The notes below the pieces were generated by a model. That model searched no databases, had not been told where the DNA came from, and saw only the letters and a list, made by a program, of their open reading frames with translations. From positions 248,001-312,000 of the forward strand of contig NZ_CABVII010000001.1 in NCBI RefSeq assembly GCF_902497995.1: a stretch of DNA of 64,000 nucleotides. Direction: 5' to 3'. Position 1 is the first letter of the stretch. Each line of letters opens with the position of its first letter. Shown here piece after piece: positions 53,641 through 62,975 of the stretch. Source of the DNA: Pseudomonas fluorescens. Its GTDB lineage: Bacteria; Pseudomonadota; Gammaproteobacteria; Pseudomonadales; Pseudomonadaceae. A program made the translations under genes and the position numbers.

Positions 53641-54161
53641 GCATCCTCCAGCGCCACCAGCGGCACATCAGGATCAACCGGGCCCGGGTGGATGGCGAAC
53701 AGCAGCGAGCCGGGCGGCTCGTCCGGCCAGGGCCATTCGATCTCACCCAGGTAGATTTGCTGAGTCCATTCCACGACCCAGACGGTGTAACCATCCAGTT
53801 CGGGTTTGGTCCAGTCTTGCGAGGCCTGAATAAACTCGGCAGGATCCACCGCCAAGCCCCAACTCTGCGTGCGCAGCAGCACCGCAATTTGCGCAGCCAA
53901 GTGCGCTGCCTTCTGTTGATGATGGGCCTGCTCAGGCGCCACGATCACCCGTGCTTCGAACTTGGCCACCAGTGTCGTCTCGCCGGTACCGATGTCTCGA
54001 CCCGGTTCCAACTCGGCCAGCTCAAGAAACACGGCCGGCAGGGCCACCCGGTCCCGGATATCCGGGCAGGTCGCGACGTACTGCACAGCAGGCAATGCCT
54101 CGCGTAAATGTTGCTCGATTGCGCTGTAGAGTTGATCCAGGCTGAATGGTTGATCAGACAC
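53637..54161 (-). CDS. phage protein of unknown function, 174 aa
   Basis: FSLDQLYSAIEQHLREALPA start; Trp-rich end (WTQQIYLGEIEWPWPDEP). It lies between gpZ-like and V genes, overlapping each by a few bases, so it belongs to the tail or connector group. Confidence 0.75.
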   Translation of the reverse strand: MSDQPFSLDQLYSAIEQHLREALPAVQYVATCPDIRDRVALPAVFLELAELEPGRDIGTGETTLVAKFEARVIVAPEQAHHQQKAAHLAAQIAVLLRTQSWGLAVDPAEFIQASQDWTKPELDGYTVWVVEWTQQIYLGEIEWPWPDEPPGSLLFAIHPGPVDPDVPLVALEDA

Positions 54162-54819
54162 GTGAACTCCCCTTTAAATACTTCTGCAGTTCAAAATTCA
54201 GCTCCTGCTTGAGCACCACCAGCAGGCGTTCATTGGCACGCCGGGTCCATGACTCGAAATGCGGACGAACGTCTTCGAGCGAAACCTTGGCTTTCGCCAA
54301 GGGGAATCGGTTGTCGTTTTCCGAAATCCATCCAGAGCGGTGGCCACCTCCGGTGGACGCGTGAGTGTCTGGGTAATCATCGGCAGCAAATTGCTTGCTG
54401 CCGGTGCGTATCCAGATATCGGCCCGACTCCCGTAAACCCGTTTGAAGAACGCACCACGGTACCGACGACCGGCCACCGACACGCCCGCCTTGCCCTGCC
54501 GAGGTCGACCGGTCCGGCTGGCTTCGATGGGGTTGATACCGAACCAGAGCTTGCCTTGTCCGGTGTCACCCTTGACCGGGTAGCTGCGCAGCCGTTGCCT
54601 AACTGCAGCCACCGCTATGCGCTCCTGTTTACCGACCGTACGCGCGATCTGGGTGCGCAACCAACCGAGGGTCTTGTTGATAGCCCGTCGCTGGGCAACG
54701 GCTGAAGCCTTTGGCACCCGTGCGGCAAACTCCTGGAATGCCTGTAGATCGGAGGCTGAAGGCTGCAGCGTGATCATTGCGCTGCTGGCGGATGTCTTGT
54801 AGTAACTCCCAACACTCAT
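54154..54819 (-). CDS. minor tail protein Z-like
   Basis: 221 residues: LQAFQEFAARVPKASAVAQR, RAINKTLGWLRTQIARTVGK, matching the lambda/HK97-type gpZ connector family (neck region). The ATG at 54819 overlaps the stop of the preceding gene (ATGA). Confidence 0.75.
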   Translation of the reverse strand: MSVGSYYKTSASSAMITLQPSASDLQAFQEFAARVPKASAVAQRRAINKTLGWLRTQIARTVGKQERIAVAAVRQRLRSYPVKGDTGQGKLWFGINPIEASRTGRPRQGKAGVSVAGRRYRGAFFKRVYGSRADIWIRTGSKQFAADDYPDTHASTGGGHRSGWISENDNRFPLAKAKVSLEDVRPHFESWTRRANERLLVVLKQELNFELQKYLKGSSRV

Positions 54820-55130
54820 GCCTGCATCCTCAATATCAGTGCCACCAGGCCATCCCCGCCGGGTTCGACATTGACCAGCGTGTACACGCCGCCGCCATCC
54901 AGCGCCGGCAAATCGATACGCACCACCTGCGCCTTGTCCACACCCTCGGCATCGGCCACACGGATGACGAAGCGTGGCTCCCGCAGGCCGGTGTTCAGCC
55001 GCCCCATTTGCGGCTGAAGCCAAGGGGCAGAGAACATGCCCAGGACCTGGCGACCTTCGATGTAGCCAGTATCAGCCAGGGTGCCGAACACGGTGCTGTC
55101 GATGTCTTCGACCAGGTCCCGAAAGCTCAT
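54816..55130 (-). CDS. head-tail connector, FII-like
   Basis: 104 residues: MSFRDLVEDIDSTVFGTLAD, PRFVIRVADAEGVDKAQV. The family is found next to the lambda-type capsid gene in many Gram-negative phages. The start is ATG 55130, which overlaps no neighbour. Confidence 0.7.
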   Translation of the reverse strand: MSFRDLVEDIDSTVFGTLADTGYIEGRQVLGMFSAPWLQPQMGRLNTGLREPRFVIRVADAEGVDKAQVVRIDLPALDGGGVYTLVNVEPGGDGLVALILRMQA

Positions 55131-55132
55131 GG

Positions 55133-56128
55133 TCAGAGTTCCAAGAGGATCTGAGCACGAGGCCGAGTGCACAGGTGCAACGGGTTGGACTGTGCTTCGC
55201 CGGCCATACCTTTGTTGAACGGCAGCGGCTCGATCATGCTGTAGTACGGAATGCCCTGGGTGTTGACCGTTTCCATGTAGTCGGCCGGAGCAAACACAGA
55301 GATGTACAAATCAGGAACCCCCTCGGGTACCAGAAGCGCCTTGTCGTCATGGACAAACGACACGCCGGCGACTTTGCCACGGTAGCGTTCCCAGACAATG
55401 CCGCCGAACTCGAAGCTCTCACGGGCATCACCGCGCAACGCCGCTGCTTGCTGACTGTTGAGGTAGGTCTCTTTGACCGACTCGTGAACAATCAGCTTGT
55501 TCCAAAAGTTCTTGCCGCAGAACGCGCGGGAACCGGTGCTGGTCACACTGCCGAGCGCGTCTTCTTGCATATCCAGCGCTTCAACGCATTTAACCCGCAG
55601 CTCTGTGCTTGGGTCCGCCAACTCCATGGGTAGTTTCTGACGCTGCACACCAAAGCGATCGTAGAGATTCAACAGCGGCGTCTGCCCATCGGCATCGAGG
55701 ATCAGGCCATTGAGTGCGCCCATGCGTTGGAATTCATGGGTCGCATCTAACTGGCGACGCGCTTTGGCCAACCGTGCATTGACCACATCCTGCACCGCCT
55801 GCAACTCGGTGCGGGTACCGAACGCACGAATGCTCTGAATCTCGTCTGCCTTGATGGTGAAGCGTTCCGGCAAGTGGACGGTGTTGAACGGGATCAGGTT
55901 GCGCTTGCTGGCCGCGACCACCAGGCCTGAGCTACCGCGCTCACCGGCAGGCACCAGCGCCAGGGTGTCGCCGTCCTTTTCAATCTGCACGGTTAAGGTA
56001 GTGACCCCTTCTTCGCGAAACAGACCCAAAGCACTGATGCGCCCCGGCAAATAAGGCTGATCGTTCAGTGCAGCAGTCAGCGCGGTCACGGTGAACGCTT
56101 CGTCGTCAAAAATGGCGATATCGGCCAT
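55133..56128 (-). CDS. major capsid protein (lambda gpE-like)
   Basis: 331 residues: MADIAIFDDEAFTVTALTAA, ALRGDARESFEFGGIVWERY, PYYSMIEPLPFNKGMAGEAQ. The start is the ATG at 56128; the longer frame is not used. It is the HK97-fold capsid of lambda type. Confidence 0.92.
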   Translation of the reverse strand: MADIAIFDDEAFTVTALTAALNDQPYLPGRISALGLFREEGVTTLTVQIEKDGDTLALVPAGERGSSGLVVAASKRNLIPFNTVHLPERFTIKADEIQSIRAFGTRTELQAVQDVVNARLAKARRQLDATHEFQRMGALNGLILDADGQTPLLNLYDRFGVQRQKLPMELADPSTELRVKCVEALDMQEDALGSVTSTGSRAFCGKNFWNKLIVHESVKETYLNSQQAAALRGDARESFEFGGIVWERYRGKVAGVSFVHDDKALLVPEGVPDLYISVFAPADYMETVNTQGIPYYSMIEPLPFNKGMAGEAQSNPLHLCTRPRAQILLEL

Positions 56129-56145
56129 GGGTGCTCTCCAGAAAT

Positions 56146-56169
56146 GAAAAACCCCGCTCAAGGCGGGGT
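56146..56169 (-). terminator. intrinsic terminator between decoration and capsid genes
   Basis: Stem ACCCCGC-TCAAG-GCGGGGT with five A on the plus strand. Confidence 0.75.
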
Positions 56170-56190
56170 GCATAAAGTGAACTGATCGTC

Positions 56191-56535
56191 TTAGCGAACA
56201 ATCAGAAAGTGACTGGCCAGCGCCGTTTCCGCAGCGAGGTCGAGCCCGGTCAGATGCACCTCGCTGACTTCCGCCAGTCGCACCACCGCGCGACCACGGC
56301 GCACGACATCGGACTCGCCCAGCGGACCGAAGAGGATAGCGACAGCCGTTTCGCTGCCGTCTTCAGCGTCTGGAGAGTAAGGCGCAAAGTTGCCGGAGGC
56401 CGTCACCAGGCCGAGGATCTGGCCCGGATACAACGCAGGGCCGGCAGCAACGTTGATCGTTTCCCGCGAGATGTTTCCAGCGCCTTCGGACAGCAGGAAC
56501 TCACCGGCGTGGATCGGTTCTTTTTTAATGGTCAT
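56191..56535 (-). CDS. head decoration protein (lambda gpD-like)
   Basis: 114 residues with the lambda D pattern (FLLSEGAGNISRETINVAAG; GPALYPGQILGLVT; AVAILFGPL). It overlaps the protease stop (ATGA). Confidence 0.92.
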   Translation of the reverse strand: MTIKKEPIHAGEFLLSEGAGNISRETINVAAGPALYPGQILGLVTASGNFAPYSPDAEDGSETAVAILFGPLGESDVVRRGRAVVRLAEVSEVHLTGLDLAAETALASHFLIVR

Positions 56536-57683
56536 GGTCTTGCTCCTTTCGCGCCGTGCGCAGTACCAGATTGAGCGGCTTGTCGAGCAGCCCAGATCGA
56601 AGTGGGATCAGGTTGTTTGGCCAACACCTTGGGCGCCGGGTCGTTGTCCAGCGGCACGCTGTTGTCGATCTCGAAGCCTTTGCCGCTGCCGACGATCTTG
56701 TCGAACAAGCGTGCCCTAACCGCTGCGGCATCCAAACCAGCAGCGACATATTCGGCACTGAACTCTGGCAGTCGCGCGGCCACACACAGGTCATTCACCG
56801 CCTTCGCGCGGGTCAAACCAGCCTGCACGATTTCCTCGCTTTCAAGCTTGGTCGAGCTGAGCAGTGGTGCGACCAAGTTGCTGATGCCCGCCTCCGTGCA
56901 ACGCTGAGTGATCATCAAAGCCAACTTGGTCGAGTCGACCACAAGCGGTGTCAGTGGCGGGTCGACAACTTCCTCCGGATCCGCCTCTGGTGGCTCGTCG
57001 AGCTGGGCCAGCAGTTCAGCCGGTACGTGTTGGAAACGCTGCAGCACACCACCCTGGCCGAGGCAGGCTTTGACCTTGAGCCCGTCGCCGACCTCATCGG
57101 CCAAACCCAGAGCCACTGCTTCATTGGCGGTGAGCCAGGTTTCAGCAGCGACCAACCGCCGCAACTCGACCTCATCGATGTCTGGGGCCTTCGCTTTGTA
57201 GGCCGCAATGATCGCTTCCATGGTCTGGTCGAGCACGTCGGCCACCTGACGAAAGTCTTCGGCATCCCCGGCCGCGTAGGTCCATGGGTTGTGAATCATC
57301 AACATGGCGTTGGCCGCTATGACGACCCTGTGTGCGCCGCACACCGCGACGCTGGCCGCACTGGCGGCCAGCGCATCAATGCGGCCGGTGCAGCGCTCTC
57401 CTAACCGCGACAACGCGTTGTGCATGGCCAATCCATCAAACAAGTCGCCGCCGATGCTGTTGAACGCCGCGATCACCGGCGAGACGCCGTCATCCATGGC
57501 GCGCAGATCCTGCACAAACTGATTGGCAGTAATGCCCCAGGCGCCGATCTCGCCATAAACGAAAACTTCGATCACTCGCCCGGCGGCTTCACCATTGGCT
57601 TGCACGGCGTACCAGGTCTTGTCCTGCACCTGCACCTGCTTGCCTGCGCGGTTGTAAATGCGCGGTCGCGCTTTTTTGCTCAT
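56532..57683 (-). CDS. ClpP-type prohead protease, probably fused to scaffold
   Basis: 383 residues. N-terminal ClpP domain with nucleophile Ser in ALAASAASVAV and His in MLMIHNPWTY; the Gly-rich FNSIGGDLFDGLAM forms the oxyanion loop. The C-terminal 150 residues are helical and scaffold-like (lambda C-Nu3 layout). It matures the prohead. Confidence 0.93.
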   Translation of the reverse strand: MSKKARPRIYNRAGKQVQVQDKTWYAVQANGEAAGRVIEVFVYGEIGAWGITANQFVQDLRAMDDGVSPVIAAFNSIGGDLFDGLAMHNALSRLGERCTGRIDALAASAASVAVCGAHRVVIAANAMLMIHNPWTYAAGDAEDFRQVADVLDQTMEAIIAAYKAKAPDIDEVELRRLVAAETWLTANEAVALGLADEVGDGLKVKACLGQGGVLQRFQHVPAELLAQLDEPPEADPEEVVDPPLTPLVVDSTKLALMITQRCTEAGISNLVAPLLSSTKLESEEIVQAGLTRAKAVNDLCVAARLPEFSAEYVAAGLDAAAVRARLFDKIVGSGKGFEIDNSVPLDNDPAPKVLAKQPDPTSIWAARQAAQSGTAHGAKGARP

Positions 57684-59161
57684 GGTTGCTCCTTTTCGTC
57701 GATGGGGTCGACGGCGTCGAGAGTGTTGTAGTTGAGACCCAGACGCGTGGCCCGGGCCAGATCGGCGGCGTTTTCCGCATCGACCGTTTCCGCGTCGTAG
57801 CCGGTGCGGAGAACCATCTCGCTACGCGAGGAAAACCCGGCCTGCACTTCCATGCGCCGCGCCTGGACGTCCTGCACCGGCTGGATGTAGGCCCAGCCTT
57901 GTGGCACCCAGCGTGTGCGCAGGTATTCACGGCGACGCTGTGCGTAATCCCTCAGCACCAAGACACCCGACAGCACCGCCATGTCCATCCAGGCCGCCCG
58001 CACTGGGCGGCAGAGCTGGTGCACATAGACACCAAACTGCAGTTGCTCCAGACGGCGCCTAAACTCGTTGAGCACCACGCGCAACGCCCGGTCATTGACC
58101 TCGCGCATGTCGCCGGTGAGGATCTCGTAAGGCGTCCCGGTGCCGGCAGCCGCAGCCATCAGTTGCTGACGCATGAAGTCCGGATAGTTGTTGCCCGCAT
58201 CCGGCGGCTTAGAGAATTCGACTTCCTCACCTGGACCCAGCTCCTGCATCGTGCCGGGCTCCAGCGCCACCATCGGCGTAAAGCCATCGCCGTCGGTGGT
58301 CAGTGGCTGTCCCGTCACTGGATCGCGCGGTACCGGACCTGAATCTGGAGCCGGGCGGCTGATGAAACCGGCAAACAGGTTGGCCACTTCCTGGCGGAAC
58401 AACACCGCGTCGTCGTAATTGTCGAGACTGCGCAGGCGCTTGAGCACCGGTGACAATCGAGGCACGCCGCGCAGTTGGCCTGGCTCGACCGGCTCAAAGA
58501 TGTGTAACACCTGTGCCGCAGGTACCCGCACCAGCTGGTTGTAACCGGCGTTCAGCGATGAGGCATCACGCGGATGCGACAGGTACATCCAGTACGCCAC
58601 ACGCTTGCCGCCTGGGGTGAACTCGATCCCGGCGCGGATGATGTTGCCGCTTTTGGTGGTTTCGAACTTGTCATGCGGCACGAATTCCGGGGCCAGAATC
58701 TGGAGCTGCAACGGAACCGCGAGTCCTTCATCCAGACTGCGAGGTCGCAGCCGAACAAAGCATTCGCCCGAGGTCTCAACCGTTCGAGCCGCCAATGCCT
58801 GCTGACCGTAGAAATCGGTGCGCTCATCGGCGTCCGACTCATCAATCCAATCATCCCAAAGCTCCTGCAGCAACTTTCGCAGGACTTCGTCGTCGGTCTT
58901 CGGTCTCGGCGTGATGCCGGTACCGATCAAGTTACTGACGCGCTTGTCGATCACGTTGAAGGCATACGGGTCATTGCGAACCGCTGCCCGGGAACGCGAC
59001 CGCAGGTTACGCAGTGCCGGGGTGTTGATGCTGTTGATTCCGTTGTCGGGAGCATCCCAGCCAGCAGACCGTCGGCCCTCCCCGGCGCCTTCATAACTGG
59101 CCTTGATGTTCGACGGCAATACGAATCCGTTGCGGGTTAGCGTCGGATAGTGGCGGGCCAT
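57680..59161 (-). CDS. portal protein (lambda gpB-like)
   Basis: 493 residues of the lambda portal family: RNDPYAFNVIDKRVSNLIGT, PHDKFETTKSGNIIRAGIEF, YEILTGDMREVNDRALRVVL. The start ATG at 59161 (MARHYPTLT) overlaps the W stop; the stop overlaps the protease start. Confidence 0.94.
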   Translation of the reverse strand: MARHYPTLTRNGFVLPSNIKASYEGAGEGRRSAGWDAPDNGINSINTPALRNLRSRSRAAVRNDPYAFNVIDKRVSNLIGTGITPRPKTDDEVLRKLLQELWDDWIDESDADERTDFYGQQALAARTVETSGECFVRLRPRSLDEGLAVPLQLQILAPEFVPHDKFETTKSGNIIRAGIEFTPGGKRVAYWMYLSHPRDASSLNAGYNQLVRVPAAQVLHIFEPVEPGQLRGVPRLSPVLKRLRSLDNYDDAVLFRQEVANLFAGFISRPAPDSGPVPRDPVTGQPLTTDGDGFTPMVALEPGTMQELGPGEEVEFSKPPDAGNNYPDFMRQQLMAAAAGTGTPYEILTGDMREVNDRALRVVLNEFRRRLEQLQFGVYVHQLCRPVRAAWMDMAVLSGVLVLRDYAQRRREYLRTRWVPQGWAYIQPVQDVQARRMEVQAGFSSRSEMVLRTGYDAETVDAENAADLARATRLGLNYNTLDAVDPIDEKEQP

Positions 59162-59367
59162 TAGAGTCCTTTGCCTCCATGACACAGTCGGACCACGCGC
59201 GAACGCGGCCCGGCGGCATTGACCAACGACGTGCGGATCTCTTCACGAGCCTTGAGCAATTCATCAACCGTGCGGTACTCCACGGTACGGTCCGCATAGC
59301 GCACGGTTTTTTCACCGCGAGCGATCGCCGCCTCAACTGCGTCGAGGTGCTTCTGGGTAAATGACAT
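59161..59367 (-). CDS. lambda gpW-like head-tail joining protein
   Basis: 68 residues: QKHLDAVEAAIARGEKTVRY, TVEYRTVDELLKAREEIRTS, the W family. It lies between the large terminase and the portal, the lambda position. Confidence 0.92.
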   Translation of the reverse strand: MSFTQKHLDAVEAAIARGEKTVRYADRTVEYRTVDELLKAREEIRTSLVNAAGPRSRVVRLCHGGKGL

Positions 59368-59368
59368 A

Positions 59369-61390
59369 TCAGCGTCTCTTCAGGTAACCGCTGCTGGAGC
59401 TGCGGCGTTGAGGTGGTGGTGCTGCGAGTCGCGATTGCACAACTGGAGCAGCGAGTTGTGGAGTCGATTGCGGTGCAGCAGCAGGCGTGGGTTGACCGGT
59501 ACTGCTAACGCGTTCGCCTTGAATGGGTTTGATGCCCAAGGCTTCGTCGAACAATCCAGACTGCGCCAGGGACTGGCGCACCCGCTCCCAGTCGTGTTCC
59601 TTGTAGCGATTGAGGCCCAGGTAATGCGCCATGGCCAGGCAGTACACCATCAGGTCGAGCGCTTCGTTGCGCTCGGCCTTGCCCTTGACCCACTCGATGC
59701 GCTTGTGGCCACGCACGTAGCGCGCGACCTTGCGCTCCGCGACGCACTGGTCGAAGAAGTCGTCCGGCAGGTCATTGGCAAAGTGCAATGCACCCGGTCC
59801 CGACTCGAATGGGTAGCGGTTGTAAATCCAGTCCTTCGCGGTGTCGGTACCGACAAACCACAGCTCGGCGCCGTTGCGTTCGGTCTGACCTTTCCAAGTC
59901 ACGTCGACCATCGATGGACGCTGAGCAATCACCGGCTTTCCGGGCTTGCTCGCGCCCTTGATGGCGAACACGTTTCGCCAGCGGCGAACGCGGCAGAACT
60001 GGTAGACCTCATCGGTGTGGTGACCGCCGGAATCGACAGCCGTAGCAAGAACGCCCAGACCAACACCACACGGATGGCGATATTTAGCCTTGAGCAATTC
60101 GTCCAAGGCAGCCCAGGTGCGCTCATCTGCGGGGTCGCCTGGCACGACCTGGAAGTCGACAATCCAACGCTCCATACCGATGCCCCAGCCCATCACCATA
60201 AACTCCAGGCGGTTGGCCTGGACGTCGACGGAGCCGGTCAACATCAGAACACCGGCCGGCATCGACCCCAGACCGTAGCTTTCCAACCGAGCTCTTTGTC
60301 TCAGCACATCGGCTTTGGTTTGCTCTTGTGCGCTATCCCAGACCTTCGCCAGACGGGTGTTGTAGAACACCTGCATGGGCTCAAGGTCGCCTTTGGCCTG
60401 TGCCTTCTTGGCTTTTTCGAACTGCTTGGCCAGTGACTTCCAGTCCATCCAGCCCAGCGGCGAATACAGCGCATTGAGGTGGAAGCCGATCGTCTCGCCA
60501 TCGCCTTCGGCATGGCCTCGCCACTCGCCCTGGGCGAGCATTTCGCCCTTGTGGTACTCATCAATCAGCACGTCGCAGTCAGGACCGGCGCACTGGTAAT
60601 GCACCACGCTGTAGTCCTTTGAGTAATGCAGGCGTTCCCACTCAAGGGTTTGCATGTGCCCGCAGGTCGGACATGGCACGTAGTAGTGACGCTGATCACT
60701 GCCCTCGAACAGATCCGCGATCCGCGAGGCGCCTTTGATTGTCGGTGAGCTGGAGAAGTAAAACTTCGCATTGCGGCCAAAGGTACTGCCCCGGGTTTCA
60801 GCCAGCTCGATGGGGTCGCCCTCCTCGCCGATGTCCACTTCCCAACGATCGATCTCGTCGCCGTAGACATAGCGCGCCGACAGCTCTGACAGGTTCGCTG
60901 CGGAGCCTGCGGTAGTCACATACAACGAACCACCCTCGAACTCCTTGGTGTCCATGGTGTTGCGCGAATCCCGCGATCGGCTGGACGCCACACGTTCACG
61001 CAATACCGGTGTGGCCTTGATGGTCTTACCAATCCGCGAGGACACCCGCTTGGCCAGGCCGAGGCTTGGCAACAGGGTTAGGATATTGGATGGCGCCATG
61101 TGGATCAGGCCGCCGATCCAGTTCAAAGCGATCTGCGTTTTCATCAGTTGCGAGGCCACCATGGTGACCACGCGCTTGCAGGGGTGAGCCGGCGACAGGC
61201 AACGCATGGGCTCGCGGGCATACGGTGTGCGCGAGGTGCGGTATTGGCCGGGCTCGGCGGCACCAGTGTCACGCGGGATGCGCATGTACTCGTCGGCCCA
61301 CTCATCGATCCAGACGTCCGGGTCTGGATGCAGACCACGGAAATATGCCTCCCGGTACACCTCTGCACCGTCAGGGATTTCCGTGGGCAT
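59369..61390 (-). CDS. terminase large subunit (lambda GpA family)
   Basis: 673 residues: ATPase core with VTMVASQLMKTQIALN (Walker A-like) and YVYGDEIDRW (Walker B), a zinc-finger-like CPTCGHMQ...CAGPDCD, and a nuclease half (MLTGSVDVQANRLEFMVMGW). It packages DNA from a cos-type site. It follows the small subunit by four bases. Confidence 0.95.
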   Translation of the reverse strand: MPTEIPDGAEVYREAYFRGLHPDPDVWIDEWADEYMRIPRDTGAAEPGQYRTSRTPYAREPMRCLSPAHPCKRVVTMVASQLMKTQIALNWIGGLIHMAPSNILTLLPSLGLAKRVSSRIGKTIKATPVLRERVASSRSRDSRNTMDTKEFEGGSLYVTTAGSAANLSELSARYVYGDEIDRWEVDIGEEGDPIELAETRGSTFGRNAKFYFSSSPTIKGASRIADLFEGSDQRHYYVPCPTCGHMQTLEWERLHYSKDYSVVHYQCAGPDCDVLIDEYHKGEMLAQGEWRGHAEGDGETIGFHLNALYSPLGWMDWKSLAKQFEKAKKAQAKGDLEPMQVFYNTRLAKVWDSAQEQTKADVLRQRARLESYGLGSMPAGVLMLTGSVDVQANRLEFMVMGWGIGMERWIVDFQVVPGDPADERTWAALDELLKAKYRHPCGVGLGVLATAVDSGGHHTDEVYQFCRVRRWRNVFAIKGASKPGKPVIAQRPSMVDVTWKGQTERNGAELWFVGTDTAKDWIYNRYPFESGPGALHFANDLPDDFFDQCVAERKVARYVRGHKRIEWVKGKAERNEALDLMVYCLAMAHYLGLNRYKEHDWERVRQSLAQSGLFDEALGIKPIQGERVSSTGQPTPAAAPQSTPQLAAPVVQSRLAAPPPQRRSSSSGYLKRR

Positions 61391-61394
61391 GGGC

Positions 61395-61952
61395 TTAACT
61401 CGTGGTCAGGGCGTGTTCAAGATCCGCCGAGGATAAGCGCTCTGCGTCCTCAAGCGAGCGACGAATAGCCGCCGTCAAATGCTTTTCGATTTGCCAAGGG
61501 TCGGTCATGACGGCGAGTTCCGGTGCAAGCTGCGGGGGCATGCCCAGCAGTTGATCCCGCAACAGGCGGCCCGCGTTATAGGCACCAGTTTCCACCGCGA
61601 CGCGCTCGACCAATGAACCTTGCTGTTTGTGAAAGTTGGCTTGCTCTTGCAGGGCCAGATAATGCTCCCGTAGAGCTCGAGACTTCTGAAAGTCCGCTGC
61701 CTGCCCTACTTGCGGTACCGCAGGTTCTTCGGCGGTGATTTGAGCTTCCCGCTGAAGACGAAGCCGTTCGTGTCGGTCGGCGACGGCGGCTTTGCTTGGG
61801 TCGGCAGACTCAGCCAGCAATGCTTCGGTGGCTTCCAGCTCCACCTTGCCATCCTCAGTCAGCACCAACCGATCCTGATTAGCCAACTTGGAAACATACG
61901 ATTTAGCCCAGCCACGCCGTGCGGCAAACTCCGTTTTGCTGATTACAGTCAT
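61395..61952 (-). CDS. terminase small subunit (Nu1-like)
   Basis: 185 residues with an N-terminal winged helix (ISKTEFAARRGWAKSYVSKL) and a long helical stretch. It binds the packaging site, which in lambda-type phages lies just upstream of this gene; iterons are present there. Confidence 0.8.
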   Translation of the reverse strand: MTVISKTEFAARRGWAKSYVSKLANQDRLVLTEDGKVELEATEALLAESADPSKAAVADRHERLRLQREAQITAEEPAVPQVGQAADFQKSRALREHYLALQEQANFHKQQGSLVERVAVETGAYNAGRLLRDQLLGMPPQLAPELAVMTDPWQIEKHLTAAIRRSLEDAERLSSADLEHALTTS

Positions 61953-62116
61953 GATGGAATGTCCTGTTCACCTAATGAATTCGGGGGGTTCACCTGTTCA
62001 CCCCAGTTCACTAAGCTGGTGAACTGTCCGCTAACACTTTCCCGCGGGTTTCCGACCCCGTACCCCCTGAATAACCCCAGGGTCCCCGGCAGTTTTCGGC
62101 GCCCCAAACCGGTGCA
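61953..62116. promoter_or_regulatory. candidate cos/terminase-binding region with GTTCAC iterons
   Basis: GTTCAC occurs at 61966, 61988, 61996 and 62006, and inverted as GTGAAC at 62019. CAGTTCAC-N7-GTGAACTG is an 8-bp hairpin. The cluster abuts the small terminase gene, the lambda cosB position. Confidence 0.45.
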
Positions 62117-62461
62117 TCACCCCTGCTTGCCGTCGGCGGGCGGCACTTCGCAGACGCCGAGCCGCTTGGCTGCCCAACGTTCGTACAGGCCGATGGCGAC
62201 ATCGGCGCCGGCCATCGCGGTCAGGCAGCCCAAGCTGCCGGCGGTCCAAATCGTCATGCCGGCGCCGATCATTAACATCATCGCTGACACCCCGCAGACA
62301 ATGCAGGCACCGGACCGCAGCGCCAGGCGCCGCAATAACGCCCAGCCGCGCGCGCCATCCTTGTCGGCTCGCCACATTTCACCCGAAACGCCGCCGACCA
62401 ACGCGAGGACGATCACCAACCAAATCGGCATCTCTGCCAGCGCTTGCTGCTCGTTCGTCAT
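62117..62461 (-). CDS. phage holin family membrane protein
   Basis: 114 residues with two or three hydrophobic segments (MPIWLVIVLALVGGVSGEMW, GACIVCGVSAMMLMIGAGMT, TAGSLGCLTAMAGADVAIGL) and a charged end. The ATG at 62461 (MTNEQQALAEM) is chosen. Position before the terminase genes and after the antiterminator is common in Pseudomonas phages. Confidence 0.7.
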   Translation of the reverse strand: MTNEQQALAEMPIWLVIVLALVGGVSGEMWRADKDGARGWALLRRLALRSGACIVCGVSAMMLMIGAGMTIWTAGSLGCLTAMAGADVAIGLYERWAAKRLGVCEVPPADGKQG

Positions 62462-62480
62462 CGCCCTACCCCATAAACGC

Positions 62481-62505
62481 AAAAACCCGACGCTAGGGCC
62501 GGGTT
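62481..62505 (-). terminator. intrinsic terminator upstream of the holin
   Basis: Stem AACCCG ... CGGGTT with five A on the plus strand. Confidence 0.65.
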
Positions 62506-62975
62506 AAGTGTGTGGTGCCTGCCGCTCTCTGCGGTCGCACCTATCGAAGATGTGTACTTTTTACAGGTCGATTCCGGTGGCAGCAAGCTAGTTTTAATGC
62601 CACCGCTGAATATGTACCCAACGCCCTAGCAATGTAGACGAATACACCCCTCGGCTACCTGCTCCTCTTGCGCTGTCCTTCCAGCCCCACTATTCAGAAT
62701 CGAAGTGGGACGCTTGAGAACGCCTGAATTCAATGCTCTGACCCACTGTCCTACCTTCTTTACTCTTTTCTCATGTAAAGAAGGAAATTGAAGAACACGC
62801 GTGCGCGCCACTGGCGCGTGATGCTGTCCGCTACGCTCACACGGGCGGGGCACTTCTGCGGGCGGGACGGTGGGACAGCCCAACAACGACGCGGCCCGCG
62901 CTTGTCCCACTACGTCAAAACGTAGCGGGACAAGGCGGGCCAGTGGGGCGACGACTGCCGGAGTAATGCCTGGGG
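62506..62975. other. 470-bp gap upstream of the late operon
   Basis: No convincing gene; the one longer minus-strand frame here mirrors repeats. It holds a large inverted repeat at 62893-62941. The late promoter and the antiterminator loading site are expected here. Confidence 0.55.
62893..62941. repeat. 49-bp inverted repeat
   Basis: GGCCCGCGCTTGTCCCACTA and its inverse TAGCGGGACAAGGCGGGCC pair over more than 18 positions around CGTCAAAACG. It can form a strong hairpin in the RNA before the late genes. Confidence 0.75.
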
